Shown here piece after piece: positions 49,448-58,325 of a stretch of 64,000 nt of DNA (its first letter is position 1; every line of letters begins with the position of its first letter). The stretch is from the NCBI GenBank assembly GCA_022775045.1, contig JALFLB010000028.1, positions 1-64,000 of the forward strand, in the 5' to 3' direction. The notes beneath the pieces were generated by a model. The model had not been told where the DNA came from. It made no database searches and was given only the letters and a program-made list of their open reading frames with translations. The DNA is from Agathobacter sp. (lineage in GTDB: Bacteria; Bacillota; Clostridia; Lachnospirales; Lachnospiraceae). The position numbers and the translations under genes were made by a program.

Positions 49448-51289
49448 TTAATTTCTTACACTCTTTAAAAATCCATATCGACCATTTTCTTCCATTGTAA
49501 ATATCACTCTGTTTGCCTTGGTATAATCTACATTTTCTGGAAGCTCATTTTCTGCGATAATCACCTGATTCTCTCCACAGTTATCTATGATATATTGAAT
49601 CAAAGACTCTCTCATTCCAGCCGTTGCCTTTTCATTTTCCTTGATTTCATATTTTTTCTCTTTCAGTGAAAGAATAGGTGAATCCAACACCAATATCCTT
49701 AATGCATATTTCCCGTTCGTTTCAAGATATTTCATCAGGTTAACCAGCATAATAGTATTTAGGAATGCTCTATAACCTTTACCCTGATTCTTTTTATGCT
49801 TACTTCCTACAACTATATCGGCCGTATTTATATTTAATCTTGACTCAGGCTGTCCTGTATAGGCACATTCCTTTACCATTAAATTGATGCTGTCGCTCAG
49901 TTCCTTCCATATATCTTTATCAAAGTTTTTCTTGGCATCAAACTTAACAGCCTTTTCGTCATCTTCATTTTCCTTTTCGAATACATCCGTACCAAGCTCC
50001 GATGACATATATGAAATAGAGTCTAACTGCTGTCTTACCTGCTGAATTCTTCTGTATTCAGCTACCGCCGCTCTTAATTCTGATGACCTTGGCCTTAGTT
50101 TCTGATTCAGAAGATTCATTATGTCAGCATTTTTAGCATTAAGATTCTTTAATGACTCCTCAATAGATTTTATCTCTGTACGCGTGTATGACTCTGTTGT
50201 TTCCAGATCACCAAGCTGCAGCCTAATTCTTCCCATTTCCGCCTTTGCTGATTCTACATAAGCGGTATGATCCTCATCCTCAATATCCATATCTTGACCA
50301 CAGAATGGGCAACTATCCTTATGCTTTATACCATTGCTCTTAACATCTCCATCCACAATAAAATTAAGTCTCTTAATATCAGACATATATTGTGAACGTA
50401 AAGCCTTATACCGGTTGCTCAGAAATCTTGCTTCCTGGAGTTTTTCATTCAACGTAAATATCTGATCCAACAATTTGCGGCTCTCTTCAGATGCTCCAAC
50501 AATCTCTTTATCAATTTGCTCAATTTCAGCCAAGAACTCCTCGATTTTTGCATCAAGGTTCACATCATCATCTTCAACAATCAAATCTTCCAATTCCTTT
50601 TTCTGATTAGATAATTTCTCAATCTTCTCATTCAAATATTTAATGACTCCTGCCTTCTGATCTGCACGTTTTTCTAATTCCTTCACACTGACTTCTGGCA
50701 GAAATCTTTTCAAATCATCACCATTGATCAGATATTGAAGAGCTGTCAGACTCTTTGTTATCTTCGAATGCCCTGGAGTATCAAGAGGTGTTCTCTTTTC
50801 AAATATATTTTCTTCTCCCAGGAAAAAGAAATGGAATATTGTACGTATCGTAAGATCTTCATCCTTTGGTGCCTGCGTCGCAATTACCCTTGGGCGTTCC
50901 TTTATCCCCAAGAGTTTTAACAGGGCATCACTATATTCTTTTGTACTAATTTTTAATTCTGTACCTTCTATTCCCGGAACCGTAGTACTTATATGAACGG
51001 TGTTAGATCCTCGTTCACCATTCTCGCCCTCTTCAATCTTTCGCTCCGCTCTGAATGTATATCCATCATCCGATTTTATCTCAATACTGACGGTATTGTA
51101 TCCCGTATCAGCAATAGTAAATGGAACCTCTTCACCGCCAAACATAAAATCGATGCAGGCAATTACAATAGACTTACCCGTATTTGATGGACCTTCTATT
51201 ATGTTCACTCCATCCTCGAATTCTATAGAAGAATATGCCTTACCTTCTCCAGAGGCTGCTATCTTTGTAATATAGAATCTACTCATCAT
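49448..51289 (-). CDS. ABC-three-component system ATPase (Rad50/SMC-like)
   Basis: IIEGPSNTGKSIVIACIDFMFGG Walker A; coiled coil with CPFCG; ILVLDSPILSLKEKK Walker B-like; overlaps the next two ORFs. Confidence 0.85.
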   Translation of the reverse strand: MMSRFYITKIAASGEGKAYSSIEFEDGVNIIEGPSNTGKSIVIACIDFMFGGEEVPFTIADTGYNTVSIEIKSDDGYTFRAERKIEEGENGERGSNTVHISTTVPGIEGTELKISTKEYSDALLKLLGIKERPRVIATQAPKDEDLTIRTIFHFFFLGEENIFEKRTPLDTPGHSKITKSLTALQYLINGDDLKRFLPEVSVKELEKRADQKAGVIKYLNEKIEKLSNQKKELEDLIVEDDDVNLDAKIEEFLAEIEQIDKEIVGASEESRKLLDQIFTLNEKLQEARFLSNRYKALRSQYMSDIKRLNFIVDGDVKSNGIKHKDSCPFCGQDMDIEDEDHTAYVESAKAEMGRIRLQLGDLETTESYTRTEIKSIEESLKNLNAKNADIMNLLNQKLRPRSSELRAAVAEYRRIQQVRQQLDSISYMSSELGTDVFEKENEDDEKAVKFDAKKNFDKDIWKELSDSINLMVKECAYTGQPESRLNINTADIVVGSKHKKNQGKGYRAFLNTIMLVNLMKYLETNGKYALRILVLDSPILSLKEKKYEIKENEKATAGMRESLIQYIIDNCGENQVIIAENELPENVDYTKANRVIFTMEENGRYGFLKSVRN

Positions 51290-51744
51290 CTATCCTCCTG
51301 TCGAAATGATCTATCAGATAACTGATAAATGTTAGCAATCAACTCACGTTCTGACATGCCTTCAGTTTCCTTAATTACTGTCTGCGCAGTTCTTCTATAC
51401 TCCGCAGCGTAGTCGCTATGCAAAGACTGGCTGTAATCCTCCCCTTCTGGAGTAATTACATACGACATTCCATCCTTATAGATTACGGCATGCACAGTAC
51501 CATTCAGTACCAACTCCTTCAGAGCTTCTCTTGCCAATTCTCTATGTGATGCAAACTCACTAAATTTCAGATCATTTTCACCATGTAAGTTATGGTTATC
51601 TATGCCAAATGCCGCACTGTAAAGCGTCATAAAATCCACTGCATAAAGCATATCCATTGTCTGTGGCATGTCGTACTCATCAAGTAGGATAAGAAGGCGA
51701 AGCGAATACTCAAATATCGAATTAAAGACCTGCTTCGTCATCAT
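51286..51744 (-). CDS. ABC-three-component system middle component
   Basis: FEYSLRLLILLDEYDMPQTMDMLYAVDFMTLYSAAFG wHTH-like; overlaps the ATPase and effector genes. Confidence 0.75.
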   Translation of the reverse strand: MMTKQVFNSIFEYSLRLLILLDEYDMPQTMDMLYAVDFMTLYSAAFGIDNHNLHGENDLKFSEFASHRELAREALKELVLNGTVHAVIYKDGMSYVITPEGEDYSQSLHSDYAAEYRRTAQTVIKETEGMSERELIANIYQLSDRSFRQEDR

Positions 51745-52699
51745 CTCTCACCCACCCTTCTATGGAACCATCCTTCACAAGGAAATGACAGACTCCCTTT
51801 TTTTGGGGCACACCTATCCAATCGGTATCGCGGAATAGCCAGCATCTGCTCGAATTCAATTCCCCTGCTCTTTTCTGTACCGTTCGCAATCTATCCATAC
51901 CACTCTTGGCAGAGTCCTCATAATCCTCTTTAACGAACTCATATGTTTCGCTTTTCAGAATATCAAATTGACTTTCCTCATCATAGATATCCCTGGTACC
52001 ACGCCTCACAGCCTCTGCAGCAAAATAATACTTACGCTGCTCTCTTAAATGCCTCTCATACTTCGGATAGTTTGCAATATTATCCAATGAAAATGACGGC
52101 ATCTTTTCAGCCTGAGCATATATTTCTTCCAAGGCAGTTATGTATTCGCGTTCTTTCTTAATTATTGCATCAGGTATTTCAGAATCCTCTAAAGGATGTC
52201 TCTTATACTCCTCAAGCTCGATATTCAAACGTTCTTTAGCTTCTGGCCCCAGAACATTATCTCTTGTAAGAGAATAAAGATACACCTGACCAAGGAAATC
52301 ATCAAAGGTTTCCTTTTTCCCAAGCCTAAGCATTTCGTCCTTTTTGCTATCAGATATTTTGACCCCATCTTCCTTTATTACACCTCTGATATGAAAAATT
52401 ATTTCTTCTTCCATATCTGGCATAAAATGGCATGTAACATTTTTCTTAAAAAATGCACCTATAGATGATTTCACTACAGCATCCTGAGAATGTCCTTTTA
52501 TTATTCGAAGTGGCTTACCGCCTGGTTCTCTGTTTACGATTTTACTAGCAGCACCTTTTTGAACTTTATTAATTTGTATCCCCAACGGTTCAGCTACGCC
52601 TCTATAAAGCAGCTCGATGAGATCCGGATCGCTGATTTCATCAACAAATGCATTTTTGATTTCTGCTATAACCGTGGCAAAAACCAGTTCTCGCAACAC
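51722..52699 (-). CDS. ABC-three-component system effector/variable component
   Basis: First gene of the overlapping triplet; typical size and position for the third ABC-3C component. Confidence 0.65.
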   Translation of the reverse strand: MLRELVFATVIAEIKNAFVDEISDPDLIELLYRGVAEPLGIQINKVQKGAASKIVNREPGGKPLRIIKGHSQDAVVKSSIGAFFKKNVTCHFMPDMEEEIIFHIRGVIKEDGVKISDSKKDEMLRLGKKETFDDFLGQVYLYSLTRDNVLGPEAKERLNIELEEYKRHPLEDSEIPDAIIKKEREYITALEEIYAQAEKMPSFSLDNIANYPKYERHLREQRKYYFAAEAVRRGTRDIYDEESQFDILKSETYEFVKEDYEDSAKSGMDRLRTVQKRAGELNSSRCWLFRDTDWIGVPQKKGVCHFLVKDGSIEGWVRDDDEAGL

Positions 52700-52920
52700 T
52701 CTACCTCCCCAAAAAGAAACTTTATAGTAATTTAGTAGGAACCGCTACAGACGCCAACTTACTGATTTTTTTCTTTCCATAAGATATAATGAAAGCATGG
52801 AAATTGGTTAGCTACCAGAGCCGCTACTACATTATATTTAAGTATAGCACATCTCGAACTAGAAATAAATAAAATATTTGCAATCGCAGATATTTATTTC
52901 ATTCAATTTTCCACAGAAAT

Positions 52921-53060
52921 TCTGCCCCGGGTGGCGGGATAGCAACTTAATAACTATTTTACGCGTTACGCAGCCTAACCATCGGTGGAAAGGATGCAAA
53001 CCGAAACGGTTTTTCCGTTCGATTTGTATGCTTTCCACCGTTTTTTATTTGCATACAAAT
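52921..53060 (+). ncRNA. Structured intergenic region: long imperfect hairpin with T-tract plus overlapping inverted repeats (leader/terminator, small RNA or oriT-like site)
   Basis: CGGTGGAAAGGATGCAAACCGAAACGG / CCGTTCGATTTGTATGCTTTCCACCG hairpin (52983-53040) followed by TTTTTTATTT; ATTTGTATGC (53022-53031) also pairs perfectly with GCATACAAAT (53051-53060); upstream GCGTTACGC. Confidence 0.55.
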
Positions 53061-53129
53061 TCATAGAGCTTAAACAGCCATAATTCGAAATCTCCGTTTC
53101 GGCCACTGGGTCGGAGGAGGGCCCGAACT

Positions 53130-53744
53130 ATGGTAGATCAGAGTAAATCTTACACAACTAATGACTCTCAGAGTAAATATGGCGACAAGAAGCCATACAA
53201 CAACATCACTCCCTCTGCAGATGAAGAACTTGCACCTATACTTGTAACTAAGGAGCTCGCTAAGGATAAGAGCATCATTAAGGATAATATGGAGACTTGG
53301 CACATTCACGGTCACAACATCCCCGTTGCATTTGCACCTATCAAAATCGGCACTTTGGACAGCTGGATGAAATTTTTTTGGAAACAGGTTCGCATCTATA
53401 TCGCCACAGGTGGAACCAACGATTTTCTCAACGAAAATGGTCATGAGAATGATTTATCCTATGATAAGTTTCTTGATGATTCAGAATCTGACGAAGATAA
53501 AAGCGGTTTTGATCCAGGTCAAACACCTTCTGCTGAAGACAATGTTCTTCTTGGGATGATAATTGAGACACTTATCACAGATGTATCAACCATTAATCCT
53601 AAATACGGAATTATTCTTGAAATGCTTTGTCAGAATTATCAGAAGGGTGATATTTTAAGAAAATTGGAACTCGGTAAATCTCAAGGTTATGTTGACATTA
53701 AAACAGCACAGAAATTAGCCTACGATCTTTACCACAAATACTAA
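53130..53744 (+). CDS. Sigma-70 region 4-like / integrative-element regulator
   Basis: LILEMLCQNYQKGDILRKLELGKSQGYVDIKTAQKLAYDLYHKY HTH-like C-terminus; GGAGG RBS. Confidence 0.5.
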   Translation: MVDQSKSYTTNDSQSKYGDKKPYNNITPSADEELAPILVTKELAKDKSIIKDNMETWHIHGHNIPVAFAPIKIGTLDSWMKFFWKQVRIYIATGGTNDFLNENGHENDLSYDKFLDDSESDEDKSGFDPGQTPSAEDNVLLGMIIETLITDVSTINPKYGIILEMLCQNYQKGDILRKLELGKSQGYVDIKTAQKLAYDLYHKY

Positions 53745-53767
53745 TTCAAAATCCCCTTAGCAGAATG

Positions 53768-53800
53768 AAAGGGAGTGCATGCCCGGATGCACTCCCTTTT
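53768..53800. terminator. Bidirectional rho-independent terminator
   Basis: AAAGGGAGTGCAT GCCCGG ATGCACTCCCTTTT perfect stem between convergent genes. Confidence 0.9.
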
Positions 53801-53801
53801 A

Positions 53802-54077
53802 CTATATGCATTTTCTTACATTCAATTGGTAGTCATCATGTTTCACGATACTCTTAATCGCCTGTCTCAGAGTTCTTGCGTGTCCGTGCTGATGATATCC
53901 GTCCTTAAAACGATGCTTATGGAATATGACCAAAGCTTCCTCTGTAGGATATCCGGCACAGTGCAGGTACCAGTAATGACCAGTATTCCTGCTCTGTATC
54001 GTCACATCCTGACTATCAGCAATTATGATATTGAAATAATCTCCATCAATCTTATCAAGGCTCTTCTGTTCGAACAT
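53802..54077 (-). CDS. Hypothetical protein downstream of parB
   Basis: 91 aa overlapping the parB 3' end. Confidence 0.6.
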   Translation of the reverse strand: MFEQKSLDKIDGDYFNIIIADSQDVTIQSRNTGHYWYLHCAGYPTEEALVIFHKHRFKDGYHQHGHARTLRQAIKSIVKHDDYQLNVRKCI

Positions 54078-55029
54078 TCGCAGCCTCCTTACTGAACCAG
54101 GCTTCCAATGCCTGTTCCACTATTGCATCCACCTGGTTCGGGTCCATTCCCTCAAAGTATTTCTCTACAATTCTACTCGGAACCTTATAGCATTTCTTTT
54201 TGATGGGCGCTGTGCTTAGATATCGTTTTACCATTGCCTCTGTCAGAGCACCAGAATGACTTCTAAGCTTCATAACCATCTCTATGGTGATTTTAGTTTT
54301 CTTCTCCTTCATAATCTCATATACCATCGTCTGCTCATTCTCCGGAAGGAAAGCCAGCTGTAATGCCACCTTCGTATAGAGGGCACCTCTATCCACAATA
54401 TCCTTGAAGGGTTTAATCAGGTCATTCAGCTTAAGCAATCTCCCCACAGAGCTACCGGACAATTCATACTCTTTGCCAATAGAATCTCTGGTCTTTAACT
54501 TGTGGTCACTGTGACCACAAGTTACATCTACAACCGGCTTTCCCTCTAACCTTGCAATCTCATTCAAAATATCATTTCTCTTTCCCTGGCAGGAGCCCTT
54601 CTCATACCTTGCCTTCAGCACTGCTGCCTTCTCAGATATTGCCAAATCCGAAAATGACCTCTGCATCAGATTCGTTTCAATCACATAAACATAAGCCTCT
54701 TCCTCAGATAATCCAGTCTTCACTATCGCCGGTATTTCCTTAATTCCTGCCAGCTTAGCTGCATTCCAGCGGTTATGCCCGGAAAGCATTTCATAACCGG
54801 TATCAAGCTTCTGTACAATAACCGGATTGAGCACTCCGTGCTCCTTCACACTTGCAATCATATCTTCTAAGCGTTCTCCCTCATACAGATGAAATGGATG
54901 ATCGTGAAAAGGATGAATATTCTTCACTGGTACCATCTGAACACCTTTTGGCATTGTTACTTCTTCCATATCTCCCATCAGCAGATCCACTGCATCACCA
55001 AATACTTTTCTCTTTGAATTAGCCTTCAT
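54055..55029 (-). CDS. parB: ParB-family partition protein
   Basis: IHPFHDHPFHLYEGERLEDMIASVKEHGVLNPVIVQ...MLSGHNRWNAAKLAG. Confidence 0.95.
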   Translation of the reverse strand: MKANSKRKVFGDAVDLLMGDMEEVTMPKGVQMVPVKNIHPFHDHPFHLYEGERLEDMIASVKEHGVLNPVIVQKLDTGYEMLSGHNRWNAAKLAGIKEIPAIVKTGLSEEEAYVYVIETNLMQRSFSDLAISEKAAVLKARYEKGSCQGKRNDILNEIARLEGKPVVDVTCGHSDHKLKTRDSIGKEYELSGSSVGRLLKLNDLIKPFKDIVDRGALYTKVALQLAFLPENEQTMVYEIMKEKKTKITIEMVMKLRSHSGALTEAMVKRYLSTAPIKKKCYKVPSRIVEKYFEGMDPNQVDAIVEQALEAWFSKEAANVRTEEP

Positions 55030-55810
55030 ATGCGATTATCTCCTTTGCAAATTTTCTATATGCGATTCCTGCAGATGCTTTTTTGCTATACTGAGCAATC
55101 GGCATATTGTAGTAAATGCTCTCTCCCACCTTGACTGTTGCCGGTATCCTTGTATCAAATACTTTGATTTTTCCCTGGAAGCTTCCGGTCACTTCTTCTG
55201 TCAGAACCTTGCAAAGAGTGGTTCTGCTCTCACACATAGTTAAGAGAATGCCTGCGATCTCCAACTTCGGATTGATTCGCTTCTTAATCTTTCCTACAAT
55301 TCTTAGAAAATCCTGCAATCCCATCATCGCCAGAAGCTGAGAATTTACCGTAATAATCACCTCATCTGCCGTAGCCAATGCATTGATGGTAAGCATTCCC
55401 AAGGATGGACAGGTATCAATCAGTATGTAATCATATCTGCTCTTCAACGGTTCCAGAACCTCTGCCAGCATTCTCTCCGCACCCATTTCTGTTCTAAGCT
55501 TCGCATCCACCACAGACAGATAAATAGATGATGGAAGATAATCCACGCCGTCTCTACTCTGAATATAATCCTCAAAGCTCTCTTGCACCTCTTCTTCCAT
55601 CTGAGCCATCATCAAATGACCAATCGTATATTCCAGTGCTCTGGTATCTTCTACTCCGTAGCAGGTAGTCAGATTTGCTTGACTATCAAAGTCTACCGTC
55701 AATACCTTCTTTCCCAGCTCCTTCAAAGAATAGGCCAGGTTAAGTGTGGTCGTGGTTTTACCCACGCCACCTTTTTGTGAACCGATGACAATAATCTTTC
55801 CCATAATCAC
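55019..55810 (-). CDS. parA: ParA-family partition ATPase
   Basis: GSQKGGVGKTTTTLNLAYSL; TVDFDSQANLTTCYG; ILIDTCPSLGMLT. Confidence 0.95.
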   Translation of the reverse strand: MIMGKIIVIGSQKGGVGKTTTTLNLAYSLKELGKKVLTVDFDSQANLTTCYGVEDTRALEYTIGHLMMAQMEEEVQESFEDYIQSRDGVDYLPSSIYLSVVDAKLRTEMGAERMLAEVLEPLKSRYDYILIDTCPSLGMLTINALATADEVIITVNSQLLAMMGLQDFLRIVGKIKKRINPKLEIAGILLTMCESRTTLCKVLTEEVTGSFQGKIKVFDTRIPATVKVGESIYYNMPIAQYSKKASAGIAYRKFAKEIIAYEG

Positions 55811-56130
55811 TGCACCTCTCTTCCGTTATATTCTGTATTTCTCTCAGCCACAAACTGAGCACGAAGTTTTGCTTGCTCCGCCTGGAAACGTTTCTGAAGC
55901 TTTTTCATTTCCTTATCCATAAATTCAGCTTCTTCCTTTACCCTTGCAGCCTTTTCTGCATCCGGAGTGATAATCAGCTTTCCATCCTCACAGCTGACAG
56001 TGATGTAGTCACCAATCTCAAATCCCATTTCCTTGAGCCATTGACCTTTGAGAATAATGGTAGGTGTTGCCTTGTAGTTATATCCGCTCTGTTCGTGAAC
56101 CTTCATGCTTCTAATCTTCTGATTTTTCAT
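55807..56130 (-). CDS. SymE/AbrB-like protein
   Basis: ATPTIILKGQWLKEMGFEIGDYITVSCEDGKLIITPD. Confidence 0.75.
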   Translation of the reverse strand: MKNQKIRSMKVHEQSGYNYKATPTIILKGQWLKEMGFEIGDYITVSCEDGKLIITPDAEKAARVKEEAEFMDKEMKKLQKRFQAEQAKLRAQFVAERNTEYNGREVQ

Positions 56131-56248
56131 AAGCTTGTCTCCTTTTTCAATCAAATGTCATTTTTTGAAAATCTTACATAGTCTTATGTATCAATCTGTG
56201 CTATACTCTTTACAGGCATATCTGCCAATACACATGCTGGAGGCTGTC

Positions 56249-56476
56249 ATGAGTGAAGAGAAAAACGGTTCCTATAAGGGCTTAACCGAAGCTCGCCGAA
56301 GAGCTAACAAAAAATATAATGATCGTTTTGTTGAAATCAAGGTTCGTGTCACCCCAGAGAAGCGTGCCATCATTAAGGACCACGCAGAAAAGATGGGTGA
56401 AAGTGCCACAGCCTTTATCAATAGAGCAATCGATGAAGCCATGAAACGCGATCAGGAGTCAAATCCCGAAACGTAA
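56249..56476 (+). CDS. Ribbon-helix-helix protein
   Basis: DRFVEIKVRVTPEKRAIIKDHAEKMGESATAFINRAIDEAM; start chosen at ATG after CTGGAGG (ORF track start is 56135). Confidence 0.75.
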   Translation: MSEEKNGSYKGLTEARRRANKKYNDRFVEIKVRVTPEKRAIIKDHAEKMGESATAFINRAIDEAMKRDQESNPET

Positions 56477-56478
56477 AA

Positions 56479-56527
56479 CATCCGGTGACGTATGGATACA
56501 TTTCCACACATCACCGGATGATTTTTT
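56479..56527 (+). terminator. Rho-independent terminator
   Basis: CATCCGGTGA ... TCACCGGATG ATTTTTT. Confidence 0.85.
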
Positions 56528-56621
56528 CTCTCATGAGTTATCTCCGTTGTGTAATTTTCTATATGAGTATATTTGCAACAAGGCTCCCCATCTGCATGTT
56601 TTTTCATTATTTTCTACACAT

Positions 56622-56647
56622 TTCAAATGGTCTAAACTTGGTCTAAA
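56622..56647. repeat. GGTCTAAA arm-type repeats at the right end of the element
   Basis: TTCAAATGGTCTAAACTTGGTCTAAA; TTCAAATGGTCTAAA is identical to 138-152 at the left end. Confidence 0.6.
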
Positions 56648-56690
56648 ACAGAACTGTGAAGCTTCCCTTTCCCCGATAAATCAAGACTTT

Positions 56691-56741
56691 TTAGAGAGTT
56701 GCCAGTATCTTGCCGTGGCAAACAAATAAAACTTTTGTCAT
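56691..56741 (-). pseudogene. Truncated 5' end of low-molecular-weight protein tyrosine phosphatase gene (right junction)
   Basis: ATG...TAA encodes MTKVLFVCHGKILATL; VLFVCHG is the conserved start of the VLFVCHGNICRSPMAE phosphatase motif; preceded by an AAAGGA RBS. Confidence 0.75.
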
Positions 56742-56773
56742 ATTTTGCATATCCTTTCATATCTCGGAATATT

Positions 56774-57691
56774 TTAGCCATCGTACTTGTCTCCTTGCCC
56801 CCATGTATTTGTTGCAGCATTCCATTGCTCATTGAAGCAAGTTACATTGATTGCCGCTACGATTGGTTTTGTCAGGAAATCTTTAATTGTCCGCAGGACG
56901 GTACTGTAATCATCGGTCTTTGTATCAATCTTGCGACAGAATGCTTTCCACTTTTTCTGCATAACTTCATCCTCATCGAAAGCCATAACCTGTTCAAATT
57001 GCTCGACGTTAAATGTGTGACCACGATTCTCAAAGGTTTTCCTCAATGCTTCGGTCAGAACAGAACCATCAAAGTCAAATTTATTCGCAAGATAGTAGAT
57101 GTCATAGTAGTCCTTCATGCGACTGGAAAACTCCATCAGTCTGAGAATCGCATCGATCTTTTCAGCGATGGTTGTTTCCAGAGAGTATGTATTCACCGTA
57201 GGAGCTACAAAATCATCCAACTGGGTTGGGATTCTCCGTTTCTCTTGATTTGGTACAATGACATCCCCCACACCAAAGTCAATACTGAACGGTGTTTTGG
57301 TGTTCTTGATCTTTGCAACCAGGGAAGCACCGATACCAGCGTATTTCTTTGCGACAGCAATAGGTGCAATATCCGTAATTTCAAACGTCACAAAATCATT
57401 ACCGGTAGGCGTGGCAATGATTTCTTCCAGCACTTTCTTTAGCTGCTCCGGGGTATTCGGAACTCTCCTGAGCAGAAAATCCACATCCACGGTTACTCGG
57501 CTATCAAAGTCGGTCACAGAGTAAATGAATAGTCCACCTTTCAGAACAAGGTTTTCGGCATACTTAGACTTCTCCAACCGACGTAGAAATTCTTCCTGAC
57601 AAAAGAGCTGCAGGCAAAGCTGATAACTTCTTCCGCTTTCCTTACCTTTGTTTTTTAGCCGTGCAAGCACGGATGCAGCAATATCAGCCAT
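56774..57691 (-). CDS. abiEii: AbiEii-type nucleotidyltransferase toxin (flanking chromosome)
   Basis: LVLKGGLFIYSVTDFDSRVTVDVDFLLRRVPN. Confidence 0.9.
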   Translation of the reverse strand: MADIAASVLARLKNKGKESGRSYQLCLQLFCQEEFLRRLEKSKYAENLVLKGGLFIYSVTDFDSRVTVDVDFLLRRVPNTPEQLKKVLEEIIATPTGNDFVTFEITDIAPIAVAKKYAGIGASLVAKIKNTKTPFSIDFGVGDVIVPNQEKRRIPTQLDDFVAPTVNTYSLETTIAEKIDAILRLMEFSSRMKDYYDIYYLANKFDFDGSVLTEALRKTFENRGHTFNVEQFEQVMAFDEDEVMQKKWKAFCRKIDTKTDDYSTVLRTIKDFLTKPIVAAINVTCFNEQWNAATNTWGQGDKYDG

Positions 57692-58325
57692 TCAGCAGCA
57701 CCTCCATCAGTTCAGTAACTTTCTTATACACTCTTAGTTTTTTTGCATATACAGAAAGGTTGTGCAGATTCTTCTTAGTATCATTCGCATAGGCATTCAG
57801 TGCCTTATTAAATATTTCATTGTCCAACCTTGAGCGATATTTGAAGCAATCGCAAATCGTGCGTTCCCGATCATATACAGAAAGCATAACCCCATCAAAA
57901 TCATCGGTTATTCTGCCGAGCTCATATATCTCCGATTGGACATAGTAAGTTTGCAGAGCAAGTGCGTCTACATCCAGCTTTGTTCGGGACATGGATCTCG
58001 GTACAGCAATAGACCATTTACGAGGCGCAAAGTCACTATATCCATAATGAAAAAGGGCAGATTCTACGCAGACAATTCCCTTTGGAATCAGTGTAGCAAG
58101 GAGCTGTTCTTCAGGAGATGAATCCGCCTCTGCAAGTTGATAATACCCGTGCCGTATGCGGTCAAGGTATCCGGCATTGCACATATTTACAATATCGACA
58201 GCACGCATTCCTGCTGCAACGAAATCTGCTGATTTTGCAATACCACCCTTTTCAATAATAACTTGTTTTGCGAGTGTTCTAATATCCACGTATTCACCAA
58301 CTTCCGTTTTTAAAATCACGCACAC
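57684..58325 (-). CDS. abiEi: AbiEi-type antitoxin/regulator
   Basis: Overlaps abiEii; HYGYSDFAPRKWSIAVPRSMSRTKLDVDALALQTYYV. Confidence 0.85.
   Translation of the reverse strand: MCVILKTEVGEYVDIRTLAKQVIIEKGGIAKSADFVAAGMRAVDIVNMCNAGYLDRIRHGYYQLAEADSSPEEQLLATLIPKGIVCVESALFHYGYSDFAPRKWSIAVPRSMSRTKLDVDALALQTYYVQSEIYELGRITDDFDGVMLSVYDRERTICDCFKYRSRLDNEIFNKALNAYANDTKKNLHNLSVYAKKLRVYKKVTELMEVLLNG

Noticed and set aside
52921-53128. Structured region considered as a retron or reverse-transcriptase-linked ncRNA
   Set aside because: No reverse transcriptase gene is adjacent.
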